Part shown: piece by piece, positions 8,569 to 16,923 of the stretch | Numbering within the stretch: position 1 is the stretch's first letter | Layout of the letters: each line of letters begins with the position of its first letter | Assembly (NCBI GenBank): GCA_041397625.1 | Contig: JAWKWH010000003.1 | Coordinates: 186,001-250,000 of the forward strand | Length of the DNA stretch: 64,000 nt | Source: JAWKWH01 sp041397625 | GTDB lineage: Bacteria > Pseudomonadota > Alphaproteobacteria > Rhizobiales > Rhizobiaceae | Direction of reading: 5' to 3' | Made by a program: the position numbers and the translations under genes | Notes under the pieces: model-generated | The model's input: the letters and a program-made list of their open reading frames with translations, nothing else | Databases searched by the model: none | What the model was told of the DNA's origin: nothing

Positions 8569-8662
8569 CTTTATGTTCTCAGTTTAGCTTCGCTCAAGAT
8601 GCATCGCAACCCGGTTGTGATCGCAAAGCGCAGGCCGCTGCAAGGGAGGAGAACAGGGCCAT

Positions 8663-9949
8663 ATGGATGTCATCCTGCTTGTAGTCTGCTTTGTGTTTCT
8701 GATCGTGCTGGGGGCGCCTGTTGCGCTGGCGATGATCATGATGCCGACGGCCTACATCCTGTTCACCGGGGATGCTCCGCTACTGACCGTGCCGCACCAG
8801 ATGTACGAGGGGATCGCGCATTTCCCGCTGGTCGCCGTTCCGTTCTTCATGTTGACGGGCGAGCTGATGAACGGATCATCTGTCACGCAGCGCATCATGC
8901 GCCTGAGCCGGGTGATCGTCGGGCGAATGCAGGGCGGGCTGGCCCAGGTCAATATCGTGGCCAGCATGTTCTTCGCCGGTATGAACGGCTCGGCCGTGGC
9001 GGATACAGCCACCATCGGCACGATCATGATCCCCGACATGAAGCGCAAGGGCTATTCCGCGGCCTACGCTGCCGCGGTCACGGCGATAGGCTCCACCATC
9101 GGCGGAATCATCCCGCCAAGCATTGCGATGATCGTGCTGGCTAGCTCGGTCAACCTCTCGGTGGGGGCGCTTTTCGCCGGGGGCATCATCCCGGGCATCC
9201 TTATCGGACTTCTGCTCATGCTGATCGCATGGCTCATCGCGCGCGCAAAGGATCATGAGCGCGGCGACGAACCTTTTACAATCCCGTCTTTCCTGAGCGC
9301 ATTGTGGGGTGCCTCGCTTGCGCTTTGTGTGCCGCTGATCCTCGTCGTCGGGATCTTCGGCGGCTGGTTCAGCTCGGTCGAGGCGGGGGCGATCACCGCC
9401 TTGGTAGCATTGTTCCTCGGCACGATCGTTTATCGCGATCTCGATCTGACCTCGTTTCTGGGCGCGATCAACCGGACGGTGCGAATGGCGGCCTCGGTCT
9501 TCATCATCATCGCGGCAGCGGGGCCTTTCACCTGGTTGCTGACCCGGATCGGTGCGCTTGAAATGCTGCAAGGCTGGCTTCTGAGCTATTCCGACACGCC
9601 GTTTCTATTCGCCATGCTGCTGCTGGGCCTCATTTTGATCGCCGGTATGATCATGGATGCCTCGGCCAATATCCTCGTCCTTGGCCCACTGCTCGTCACG
9701 GCTTGCCAGACCGCTGGATACGATCCGGTTCAGGCAGCGCTTGTCGTTGTCGTGGGCTTCCTGCTGGGGACCGTCACGCCACCCGTCGGTGTTTGCTACT
9801 TCACGGCGACCGCGATTGCCGGGTGCCGGCTGGAGCAGTCCGCGGCGGCATTGCTGCCTTTCCTCGCGGTGGAGATCGTGGTTCTGCTGCTCATGCTGTT
9901 CATTGCACCGTTGACGCTCATGCTGCCGGCGCTCCTGGGGTTTCTTTGA
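8663..9949 (+). CDS. dctM: TRAP transporter large permease, DctM type
   Basis: The 428-residue, highly hydrophobic protein has about 12 membrane segments and the DctM signatures: FVFLIVLGAPVALAM at the start, FFAGMNGSAVADTATIGTIMIP near residue 110, GGIIPPSIAMIVLAS, and GTVTPPVGVCYF near residue 370. It is the ion-coupled translocation subunit of a tripartite TRAP transporter for organic acids in the inner membrane. An AGGGAGGAG ribosome site precedes the ATG. The small permease begins one base after its stop and the binding protein follows, so this is an M-Q-P operon with permease genes first. Expression is probably set by the GntR-type operator about 95 bases upstream. Confidence 0.93.
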   Translation: MDVILLVVCFVFLIVLGAPVALAMIMMPTAYILFTGDAPLLTVPHQMYEGIAHFPLVAVPFFMLTGELMNGSSVTQRIMRLSRVIVGRMQGGLAQVNIVASMFFAGMNGSAVADTATIGTIMIPDMKRKGYSAAYAAAVTAIGSTIGGIIPPSIAMIVLASSVNLSVGALFAGGIIPGILIGLLLMLIAWLIARAKDHERGDEPFTIPSFLSALWGASLALCVPLILVVGIFGGWFSSVEAGAITALVALFLGTIVYRDLDLTSFLGAINRTVRMAASVFIIIAAAGPFTWLLTRIGALEMLQGWLLSYSDTPFLFAMLLLGLILIAGMIMDASANILVLGPLLVTACQTAGYDPVQAALVVVVGFLLGTVTPPVGVCYFTATAIAGCRLEQSAAALLPFLAVEIVVLLLMLFIAPLTLMLPALLGFL

Positions 9950-9950
9950 C

Positions 9951-10463
9951 ATGAAAGCGTTCAGCCGCATTGCCGATGTCGCCGATTTCGCGATCCTGCG
10001 CGTTCTGCCCGTGATCTGCGGCACGATGCTGGTGCTAATGGTTTGTTTCATTGCCTATACCATCATCATGCGGACAGTGTTCCTGGATCCGCCGTTCTGG
10101 GGCGACACGCTGACGCTGTTCGCCAATGTTTGGCTGGTGTTCCTGGGGCTGATCATCGCCGTGCGCGAGCGGTCGAACATCGCGATGGAGGCGCTCTACC
10201 AGATTGCCCCGACGTGGATCGGGCTTCTCCTGCGGCGGTTCTGGGCACTGGCATTCGCGGCGCTGGGCCTGCTGATGCTGGTAAAGGGCTACGAGGCAGC
10301 GATACGCATTCTCGGTACCTACTGGGAGTTGGGGAGCCTGCCGAAAACCTATCCGATGATGATCCTGCCGGTTACCGGTGCGGGGATCCTGATCGCATCG
10401 CTTCTGGCGATGTTCCGGCCGCATAAGAACATCACAGAAACCGATGACAGCGAGTTTCCATGA
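9951..10463 (+). CDS. dctQ: TRAP transporter small permease, DctQ type
   Basis: A 170-residue membrane protein with four predicted helices (around residues 18-40, 50-70, 88-108 and 128-150) and the DctQ-type segment FWGDTLTLFANVWLVFLGLIIAVRERSNIAME. It forms the small subunit that packs against DctM. Its ATG lies one base after the dctM stop, and the binding protein gene begins 43 bases after its end, so the three genes are co-transcribed. Confidence 0.9.
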   Translation: MKAFSRIADVADFAILRVLPVICGTMLVLMVCFIAYTIIMRTVFLDPPFWGDTLTLFANVWLVFLGLIIAVRERSNIAMEALYQIAPTWIGLLLRRFWALAFAALGLLMLVKGYEAAIRILGTYWELGSLPKTYPMMILPVTGAGILIASLLAMFRPHKNITETDDSEFP

Positions 10464-10506
10464 GGGCGCCTTAACTGGCGCGACAACTGAAAACAGGGAG
10501 GACGAA

Positions 10507-11550
10507 ATGAAACTTGGGACATTGAAAGCGACGCTTCTGGGCGGGGTACTGGCTGTGATGACGGCCGGTGCGGCCATGGCAGAACCCGAGATCAAGCTTG
10601 TGTTCGGCGTCGCCGGACAGCCGACCTGGGGCTTCGGCAAGCTGCTGACCGAGGTGATCGAGCCGAACCTTGAAAAGTACTCCGAAGGCCGGATCGACCT
10701 CGAGGTTCACCAGCGCGGGGCACTGTGCAGCGAGGCGGCCTGTATGGAGCAGCTTGGGCTTGGCCAGATCGATATGACAACGGTTTCCGCAGGTAACCTC
10801 GGTACTTTCGGCAAGACTTTCGATATCCTGAACCTGCCCTATCTCTTCAAGAACCAGGAAGAAGCCGAGAAGATCATGCGGGGCTGGCTGGGTGAGGAGC
10901 TGGCCAAGCAGGCAGCCGAAGAAATGGGTATTCACGTGCTTGCCACGGTTTCCTCGGGTGGGTTCCGTAACCTTGTGAATACCGAGCGTGAGGTACACGT
11001 GCCCGCAGACCTGGAAGGTCTGAAGATCCGGGTAACGAAAAGCCCCACGGAGTTCAACCTCGTGAAGGGCTGGGGCGCGGTTCCTATCCCCTATGCCTGG
11101 GCGTCGCTCTACGAGGGGCTACAATCCGGCGTGGTGCAGGGGATGTATCTGCAGGACGTCTTCGTAGCCGCGGCCAAGTTCTATGAGGTTGCGAAATACG
11201 TAGCGAAGGTAGAAAGCTCCTATAGTGGCCGCCCGGTCATGATGAGCAAACAGCGCTACGATGACCTGCCCGACTGGGCGCGTGACGCTATCGACAAGGT
11301 GGCCGCGGATATCGCCGACCAGGCCCTGGCCTATGACCTCGCCTGGCAGGAAGAGGCTATCGGTACGATGAAGGACAAGGTTTCAATTTATGTCCCTACA
11401 GATGCCGAACTGGCAGAGTGGCAGAAGGGCGCAATCGATGCCTGGGTCGCCGTCAAGGGTAACTACGATCCGGCCTTGGCACGACGCATCCTGGAAGAGC
11501 AGGGCCGGACCGACCTGATCGCGCTGCTTGAGCAGGCGGGCGCGCTTTGA
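10507..11550 (+). CDS. dctP: TRAP transporter substrate-binding protein, DctP type
   Basis: A 347-residue periplasmic binding protein. The first 24 residues are a classic signal peptide with a likely cut at AMA|EPEIK. Family markers are the segment SEAACMEQLGLGQIDMTTVSAGNL, the FDILNLPYLFKN motif, and GLKIRVTKSPTEFNLVKGWGAVPIPYAW, which holds the arginine that clamps a substrate carboxylate. GGGAGGA precedes the ATG at 10507; the frame is open 21 codons further upstream, overlapping dctQ, without a ribosome site. The carboxylate-binding arginine implies an organic acid ligand, in keeping with the downstream CoA-ligase pathway. Confidence 0.9.
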   Translation: MKLGTLKATLLGGVLAVMTAGAAMAEPEIKLVFGVAGQPTWGFGKLLTEVIEPNLEKYSEGRIDLEVHQRGALCSEAACMEQLGLGQIDMTTVSAGNLGTFGKTFDILNLPYLFKNQEEAEKIMRGWLGEELAKQAAEEMGIHVLATVSSGGFRNLVNTEREVHVPADLEGLKIRVTKSPTEFNLVKGWGAVPIPYAWASLYEGLQSGVVQGMYLQDVFVAAAKFYEVAKYVAKVESSYSGRPVMMSKQRYDDLPDWARDAIDKVAADIADQALAYDLAWQEEAIGTMKDKVSIYVPTDAELAEWQKGAIDAWVAVKGNYDPALARRILEEQGRTDLIALLEQAGAL

Positions 11551-11611
11551 GCAAATGACACGGGCCCGGCGACACCGATGATCGGGCCCGATTTCCGCGA
11601 CTGAGGTCGAC

Positions 11612-12517
11612 ATGCAGATCATCGACGCACACCATCATCTTTGGGATGTCGAGGCGAACGGCGCCAGTTATCCGTGGTATGGCGAGGATCATGGCGACAG
11701 GGGTTGGGGTAATACCGCGGCAATTATGCGCAACTATCTGCCCGCCGATATTCTGGCCGATGCGCGCGCGGGCGGGGTCGAACTGGTCAAATCCGTTCAT
11801 GTGCAGGCCAATTACGATTTCTCCGATCCCGTTGCTGAAACCCGCTGGCTCGAGGGGATCGCGCAGGCGGACGGGTCGTCAGGCCTGCCGGCGGCTATCG
11901 TGGGTTATGCCGACCTGTCGGCGCCCGATGCCGCGCAGGTGCTCGCGGCCCACGCCGTGCATGGCCGGTTTCGCGGCATCCGGCAGGTGCTCAACCGGCA
12001 TCCCGATCCGAAGTTGAATCGCGCGCCCAGGGATTACCTTGCTGATCCGCAATGGCATGCCGGCGTCAAGCGCCTTGCCGCTATGGGGCTGAGCTTCGAT
12101 GCCCAGATCTATCATCACCAGGCCAGCACGCTGGCCGAGGTGGCGCGCGCCAATCCCGATCTGGCCATCGTCATCGACCACGCGCTCATGCCGGCGGAGC
12201 GCGACGAGGCAAACCTGGACGGTTGGCGGCAGGCGGTGGCGGAATTGGCCGGCCTGCCCAACTTGACCATGAAGGTCAGCGGCTTCGGTATGGTCGACGG
12301 TTCCTGGACCACCGACAGCATCCGCCCCTTCGTGTTGCATTGTATCGAGGCGTTCGGTCCCACGCGCATCATGTTCGGATCGAACTTTCCGGTCGACAGG
12401 CTGATGGCGGACTACGGGCGGGTCTGGTCGGCGTTCGATACGCTCACCGCCGGGTTCTCCCAGAGCGAGCGGGTGACAATGTTCCGCGGCACGGCGGAAG
12501 CATTCTATCGCATATGA
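11612..12517 (+). CDS. Amidohydrolase family protein (lactonase-like, COG3618)
   Basis: The 301-residue TIM-barrel metal hydrolase opens with IDAHHHLWD, the first metal-binding motif of the amidohydrolase_2 family. Later come SVHVQANYDFSDPVAET, the FRGIRQVLNRHPDP segment, AIVIDHAL and a C-terminal FGSNFPVDRLM, where the aspartate is the catalytic metal ligand. Characterised relatives hydrolyse sugar lactones, muconolactones and pyrone dicarboxylates, so a lactone ring opening is the best guess. It is the last gene of the TRAP operon, 61 bases after dctP, and its stop abuts the stop of the convergent GntR gene. In this pathway it could turn an imported lactone into a hydroxy acid; that is inference. 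Confidence 0.83.
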   Translation: MQIIDAHHHLWDVEANGASYPWYGEDHGDRGWGNTAAIMRNYLPADILADARAGGVELVKSVHVQANYDFSDPVAETRWLEGIAQADGSSGLPAAIVGYADLSAPDAAQVLAAHAVHGRFRGIRQVLNRHPDPKLNRAPRDYLADPQWHAGVKRLAAMGLSFDAQIYHHQASTLAEVARANPDLAIVIDHALMPAERDEANLDGWRQAVAELAGLPNLTMKVSGFGMVDGSWTTDSIRPFVLHCIEAFGPTRIMFGSNFPVDRLMADYGRVWSAFDTLTAGFSQSERVTMFRGTAEAFYRI

Positions 12518-13258
12518 TCAGCCCGCCGAGCGGTTTGCTTCCTCTTCGAGCAAGCGGATCGCATAGGATTTCGACTGCTGAACCAGCCTGCGGGCCGTCG
12601 CTTCAGCCGTGGCTACTCGTCCCTGCTCGATTTGCTCGATCAGTTCCGCCCAGCTCCGCGCCGACTGGCGCCGGCGTTCGCGCGTGGAAAGCCCCAGGCG
12701 GGAATAGCGTATGGTCTGGTGAAACAGCAGCGTGACCATCGAGTTCAGCCGCTTGTTGCCCGTGGCCTCGCTGATCGAAAGGCCGGATTCGACAACCGCA
12801 TCCACGTAGTCGGCCGAGGCGTTCTTGCCCTCCTTCTCCGCCAACTTCTCGATCCGGGACAATCGGTCGCGCAGCATGGCGATATCCTTGTCGGTGTGCC
12901 GACTGGCCAGCAGCATCGCACCGAGTCCCGACAGCACCGAGCGAATATCGAAGACATCCGCCACCTCTTGCACCGAGAGCTTGGTCACGACCGCCCCGCG
13001 GCGCGGCACGATGGTCACAAGCCCCGAGTTTTCGAGAATCCTAAGCGCCTCGCGGACCGGACCGCGGCTGACATTATAGTGCTCGGATATCCCGATCTCC
13101 TGCAATCGTTCGTTCGGCTGGTAGTGCTCATTGACGATATCATCAGCTAATTGCATTGCGATCTGTTCGGAAATGGACAGTGCCTCACCGCCTCCCGAAT
13201 GCGACGGCCTAAGAGACGCCAGCATGGCGCGATGCAAGGGGGAAGTCTTCTGAACCAT
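12518..13258 (-). CDS. GntR family transcriptional regulator (FadR/FCD type)
   Basis: About 246 residues. The N-terminal winged helix contains SEHYNVSRGPVREALRILENSGLVTIVPRRGAVV near residues 50-85, the standard GntR recognition helix. The C-terminal FCD ligand-binding domain starts near residue 95 with VQEVADVFDIRSVLSGL. The ATG at 13258 is preferred to a TTG one codon upstream. It lies downstream of the BCCP gene on the same strand and is flanked by the two divergent intergenic regions that carry ATTGT-YR-ACAAT operators. It is therefore the likely regulator of the kinase, transporter, carboxylase and ligase genes, perhaps responding to an acyl-CoA or acid intermediate. Confidence 0.88.
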   Translation of the reverse strand: MVQKTSPLHRAMLASLRPSHSGGGEALSISEQIAMQLADDIVNEHYQPNERLQEIGISEHYNVSRGPVREALRILENSGLVTIVPRRGAVVTKLSVQEVADVFDIRSVLSGLGAMLLASRHTDKDIAMLRDRLSRIEKLAEKEGKNASADYVDAVVESGLSISEATGNKRLNSMVTLLFHQTIRYSRLGLSTRERRRQSARSWAELIEQIEQGRVATAEATARRLVQQSKSYAIRLLEEEANRSAG

Positions 13259-13303
13259 CAAAACCCATGTGTTGTGCTGCGGGCATGGCAGCCTTTACAT
13301 GCT

Positions 13304-13531
13304 TTAGGCGCTGGGTTTGATGCGCGCAAGCACCTGTCCTTCGGAGATTCCTTCGCCTTCGGCGACAAGTATTTCGGTGATCGTGCCATCGCAGGTCGCG
13401 AGCGCGGGGATCTCCATTTTCATCGATTCGAGGATCATGAGGACATCGCCCTCCTCAATCGGGTCGCCAACGCTGACTTCGATTTTCCAAATCGTCCCGG
13501 CAATCTCGGATTCGATCGCTTCATCGCTCAT
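13304..13531 (-). CDS. Stand-alone biotin carboxyl carrier protein (BCCP)
   Basis: A 75-residue biotinyl domain. ESMKMEIP at residues 35-42 carries the biotinylated lysine (Lys38), and the flanking EGDVLMI and EGEGISEGQVLARI segments are the two halves of the barrel sandwich hybrid. The ATG at 13531 has GGGAGA upstream; a longer frame lacks support. It has no alanine/proline-rich N-terminal region like AccB and is small even for a carrier. It must serve the biotin carboxylase at 15254, which lacks its own carrier domain, together with the carboxyltransferase at 13690. It is divergent from those genes, shares their operator region and precedes gntR in the same direction. Confidence 0.88.
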   Translation of the reverse strand: MSDEAIESEIAGTIWKIEVSVGDPIEEGDVLMILESMKMEIPALATCDGTITEILVAEGEGISEGQVLARIKPSA

Positions 13532-13620
13532 TGGCGTATCTCCCTGTTCGCCATGCCTCACCGGGCCTCCCGCTGACCGGCCGGGAACCACGGTGTAGCC
13601 ATTCTTCTCAAATCATTCTT

Positions 13621-13632
13621 ATTGTCAACAAT
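13621..13632 (+). promoter_or_regulatory. GntR-type operator, copy 2
   Basis: ATTGTCAACAAT lies between the divergent BCCP and carboxyltransferase genes, 58 bases before the latter. It is the same palindrome as at 8557-8568 with the central dinucleotide inverted, and is again followed by CTT. One regulator binding both sites would link four transcription units. Confidence 0.6.
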
Positions 13633-13689
13633 CTTATTTTGTGTAACCTATGTTCGTATCTGAGAGGACCGCGGAAAGGGAAGCTACAG

Positions 13690-15246
13690 ATGAGTTGGCA
13701 AAAAGAAGTCGACGAAATCAACAGGCGCCGCGAGATCGCAAGGGGCCTTGGCGGTCCCGATGCGGTGAAACGGCAGCACGACGCCGGGCGGCTGACCGTT
13801 CGCGAGCGCATCGACATGCTGGTCGATGAGGGCAGCTTCCGCGAGCTTGGCGCGCTCACCGGCCGGTCGACATATGACAGGGATCACAACCTTGTCGATG
13901 TGACGCCCGCCAATGCCGTGATCGGCACCGGGCTGATCGACGGGCGCAGGATTTCGATCGACGGCGACGATTGGACCATTCGCGGTGGTTCGTCGGAGGC
14001 GACCGTGTCCGAGAAATGGATCTACTCCGAGATCTATGCCGAGGAAATGCGCATCCCGCTGGTGCGCCTGGTGGAAAGTGCCGGCGGCAGCGTCAAGATC
14101 CTTGACCAGAACGCGGCCACGAAACTGCCTGCCTATCCCAGTTGGACCCTCGGCCGGATGATGGGCAAGATCCCGGTTGTCGGCATCGCGCTCGGTCCCT
14201 GCGCCGGGCTTGGCGCGATCAAGGCAGCCACCGCCCATTATTCGGTGATGGTGAAGGGCACTAGCCAGGTTTTTGCGGGCGGCCCTCCGGTTGTCGAGCG
14301 CGGCATGGGCATCAAGGTCGACAAGGAGCAGCTTGGCGGATCGAAGATCCATACGCGCGAGAGCGGCGTGATGGGCAACGAGGCGAACAACGAGGAAGAA
14401 GCGTTCGAGATGGTGCGCAAGTTCCTTTCTTACCTGCCGTCGAGCGTTTACGAGATGCCGCCGGTGGTGAAGTGCGACGATCCCAAGGACCGCCGCGAGG
14501 AGGAACTGATCGAGATCATCCCGCGTGACAAGCGCAAGGTCTACAAGTCGCGCCGGATCATCGATCTGGTGTTTGACAAGGGTTCGGTGTTCGAACTGTC
14601 CAAGGGCTACGGCCGTTCCATCGTGACCTGTTTCGCGCGCCTCGGCGGGCGGCCCGTGGGTGTCATCACCACCGATCCGATGCAGTATGGCGGGGGCATG
14701 ACCAAGCCTTCAGCTGGTAAGATGGAGGCGTTCATCGACCTCTGCGACACATTCCACCTGCCCATCGTACACCTCGTCGATCAGCCCGGCACCATCGTCG
14801 GACCGGAGGCGGAGCGCACTGGCGCGGTCAAGGGCTCGGTCCGGGTCTGTTTGGCCATCGAGCAAAGCCAGGTGCCGTGGTGTGCGATTATCACGCGGCG
14901 GTGCTATGGCCTTGCTGGCAGCACCTTCGGCCGGGTGCAGGGGCTTAACCTGCACTATGCCTGGCCCTCGGGAAGGTGGGGCTCGATCCCGGTGGTCGGC
15001 GGCGCCGAGGCAGCCTTCAAGAAGGAACTCGACGTGCTCTCGCCCGAGGCTCGCGCTGCGCGGCTCGAGGAGATCGAAGGTCATTTCCACCATATGGAAT
15101 CGCCCTTCCTGACCGCCGAGAAATTCCGCATCCCCGATCTGATCGACCCGCGCGACACTCGCGCGCTCCTGAACGACTGGCTCGACGATGCCTGGAGGCT
15201 GATCCCCGATCAGTTGGGCGTCAAGGGCCGAACCTTCCGGATGTAA
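13690..15246 (+). CDS. Acyl-CoA carboxylase, carboxyltransferase (beta) subunit
   Basis: The 518-residue protein has tandem crotonase-like carboxyltransferase domains. The N-terminal half contains RLTVRERIDMLVDEGSF and the acyl-CoA-binding SAGGSVKI segment; the C-terminal half contains GGGMTKPSAGKMEAFIDLCDTFHLPIVHLVDQPG and the RCYGLAG oxyanion region. This is the propionyl/methylcrotonyl/geranyl-CoA carboxylase beta class, which moves carboxyl from biotin to an acyl-CoA. The start at 13690 follows AAAGGGAAG; upstream codons of the open frame include the operator and are not coding. The biotin carboxylase starts 8 bases after its stop. Acyl specificity is not determinable by eye. Confidence 0.9.
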   Translation: MSWQKEVDEINRRREIARGLGGPDAVKRQHDAGRLTVRERIDMLVDEGSFRELGALTGRSTYDRDHNLVDVTPANAVIGTGLIDGRRISIDGDDWTIRGGSSEATVSEKWIYSEIYAEEMRIPLVRLVESAGGSVKILDQNAATKLPAYPSWTLGRMMGKIPVVGIALGPCAGLGAIKAATAHYSVMVKGTSQVFAGGPPVVERGMGIKVDKEQLGGSKIHTRESGVMGNEANNEEEAFEMVRKFLSYLPSSVYEMPPVVKCDDPKDRREEELIEIIPRDKRKVYKSRRIIDLVFDKGSVFELSKGYGRSIVTCFARLGGRPVGVITTDPMQYGGGMTKPSAGKMEAFIDLCDTFHLPIVHLVDQPGTIVGPEAERTGAVKGSVRVCLAIEQSQVPWCAIITRRCYGLAGSTFGRVQGLNLHYAWPSGRWGSIPVVGGAEAAFKKELDVLSPEARAARLEEIEGHFHHMESPFLTAEKFRIPDLIDPRDTRALLNDWLDDAWRLIPDQLGVKGRTFRM

Positions 15247-15253
15247 TCCTGCC

Positions 15254-16627
15254 ATGAAACGATTGCTCATCGCTAACAGGGGCGAAATCGCCTGCCGGAT
15301 CATTCGGGCGGCCAAATCGCTTGGGATCGAGACCGTCGCTGTGCATTCCGAAGCGGATGCCCGCGCGCTGCATGTCGAGATGGCCGACGTCGCGGTCTGT
15401 ATCGGCCCGCCGCCCGCTGCGCAAAGCTATCTTCTCCATGATGCGCTCCTGAACGCCGCGCAAGAGACCGGGGCCCATGCGGTTCATCCGGGCTATGGTT
15501 TCCTTTCCGAAAGCGCGGACTTCGCGCAGGCCGTGCGGGAGGCTGGCCTGACATGGGTCGGCCCTGCACCTGACACGATTGCCGATATGGGCGACAAAGG
15601 GCGGGCCCGGGCGCTTGCCATCGCCGCCGGCGTGCCCGTCCTGCCAGGCTCCGACAGCTTTGCCGAAGGTGCGCTGGATGAAGTGGAAGAGGCCGGCGAG
15701 GCGATCGGGTATCCCCTGCTTGTCAAGGCGACGGCGGGCGGCGGCGGGATCGGCATGCAGCGGGTGGACGACCCGGCCAAGTTGCGCAGGGTCGCCGAAC
15801 GAACCCAATCCGCCGCCGCGCGCAGCTTTGGCAACGGATCGGTTTTCCTGGAACGTTTCGTGGCCCGCGCGCGCCATATCGAGATCCAGGTCTTCGGTTT
15901 TGGCGATGGCCGCGCCGTCCACCTTTACGAGCGCGACTGCTCGCTGCAGCGGCGGTTTCAGAAAGTGGTCGAGGAAAGCCCCGCACCGAACCTCGACCGT
16001 GCGATTGTCGTGCGCATGGGCGAGGTGGCCTGCGCCCTGGCCGCCGCCGTGCGCTACAGCGGCGCGGGTACGGTCGAATTCGTGCTCGATGTCGATACGG
16101 GCGAGTTCTTCTTTCTCGAGATGAACACCCGTATTCAAGTCGAACACCCTGTGACCGAGATGGTGACGGGCACCGATCTCGTGGCGGCTCAGATCCGGCT
16201 GGCGGCGGGCGAGGATCTGTTTGCGGAACTTGCCGCGCGCAATCTCGATGGTCATGCCATCGAATGCCGCCTCTATGCCGAGAACCCGGCCAGAAAATTC
16301 CTGCCGTCGCCGGGAACGCTCGACCGCTTTCGCATGCCCTCAGCGACCGGAGATGTACGGGTCGATACCGGCGTGCGCGAGGGCGATACGATCACGCCCT
16401 TCTATGATCCGATGATCGCCAAGATCATCGCGTGGGGCGCGACGCGTGACGAGGCGCTGGCCCGGATCAGCGCGGCCCTGCGCGCCATCGAAATCAGTGG
16501 CCCCGCGACGAACCGTGATTTCCTGATGGCGCTCGCCTCCAACGCGCAGTTCCGGAGCGGCAATCTCTGGACCGGATTCATCGATACCCATCTGGACGAC
16601 CTGCTGACTTCGGGGGCAGCGCTCTAG
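15254..16627 (+). CDS. Acyl-CoA carboxylase, biotin carboxylase (alpha) subunit lacking carrier domain
   Basis: The 457-residue biotin carboxylase has the N-terminal MKRLLIANRGEIACRI and VHPGYGFLSE motifs, the ATP-grasp glycine loop KATAGGGGIGM at 158-168, and MNTRIQVEHPVTEM with catalytic arginine and glutamates near residue 293. It ends after the carboxylase C-terminal domain, so biotin must come from the separate BCCP at 13304. It carboxylates that biotin using bicarbonate and ATP. The stop codon TAG (16625-16627) coincides with the left end of a MITE-like element: the TA target duplication plus the first base of the element make the stop. Confidence 0.9.
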   Translation: MKRLLIANRGEIACRIIRAAKSLGIETVAVHSEADARALHVEMADVAVCIGPPPAAQSYLLHDALLNAAQETGAHAVHPGYGFLSESADFAQAVREAGLTWVGPAPDTIADMGDKGRARALAIAAGVPVLPGSDSFAEGALDEVEEAGEAIGYPLLVKATAGGGGIGMQRVDDPAKLRRVAERTQSAAARSFGNGSVFLERFVARARHIEIQVFGFGDGRAVHLYERDCSLQRRFQKVVEESPAPNLDRAIVVRMGEVACALAAAVRYSGAGTVEFVLDVDTGEFFFLEMNTRIQVEHPVTEMVTGTDLVAAQIRLAAGEDLFAELAARNLDGHAIECRLYAENPARKFLPSPGTLDRFRMPSATGDVRVDTGVREGDTITPFYDPMIAKIIAWGATRDEALARISAALRAIEISGPATNRDFLMALASNAQFRSGNLWTGFIDTHLDDLLTSGAAL

Positions 16628-16893
16628 GCCGTGCGGACAGTTGGGGATTGGAGCGTGGTATGAGACAAAACCTGACAGATCCAGGAGCGGAGGCGAAGGC
16701 GCAGTCGACCTGCATCGAGGCTTCGCGACGCCGAAATGGCCGGTTTTGGCCATATCCTTCCAGGACGCGGCAGAATTGCGCCCCGGCTTCGTTGAAAAGC
16801 CCTTGTGGGGGTCGACACCACGGCGGCCTTTTCGCCTGGCCGGGACGAAAATCCGTCTCGCGCCACGCCCAATCCATAACTGTCCACACGGCC
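16627..16893. mobile_element. MITE-like element with about 32-bp terminal inverted repeats and TA target duplication
   Basis: The left end (from 16627) and the reverse complement of the right end (to 16893) match over about 32 bases: GGCCGTGYGGACAGTT, two mismatches, GGATTGG, then GCGTGG with one extra base on the left. Both ends are bordered by TA. The 267-base interior has no intact transposase or other recognisable gene. The structure fits a non-autonomous transposable element moved in trans, possibly by an IS5/IS427-type transposase, though the family was not confirmed. It separates the biotin carboxylase from the ligase gene, whose ribosome site lies just outside it. Confidence 0.65.
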
Positions 16894-16923
16894 TAGCGAA
16901 CGGACCTGTCGGGGAGAACGCTA

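Noticed and set aside
16648..16896. Short open frame inside the MITE-like element
   Set aside because: 82 codons without ribosome site or transposase motif; frames on both strands here result from high GC.
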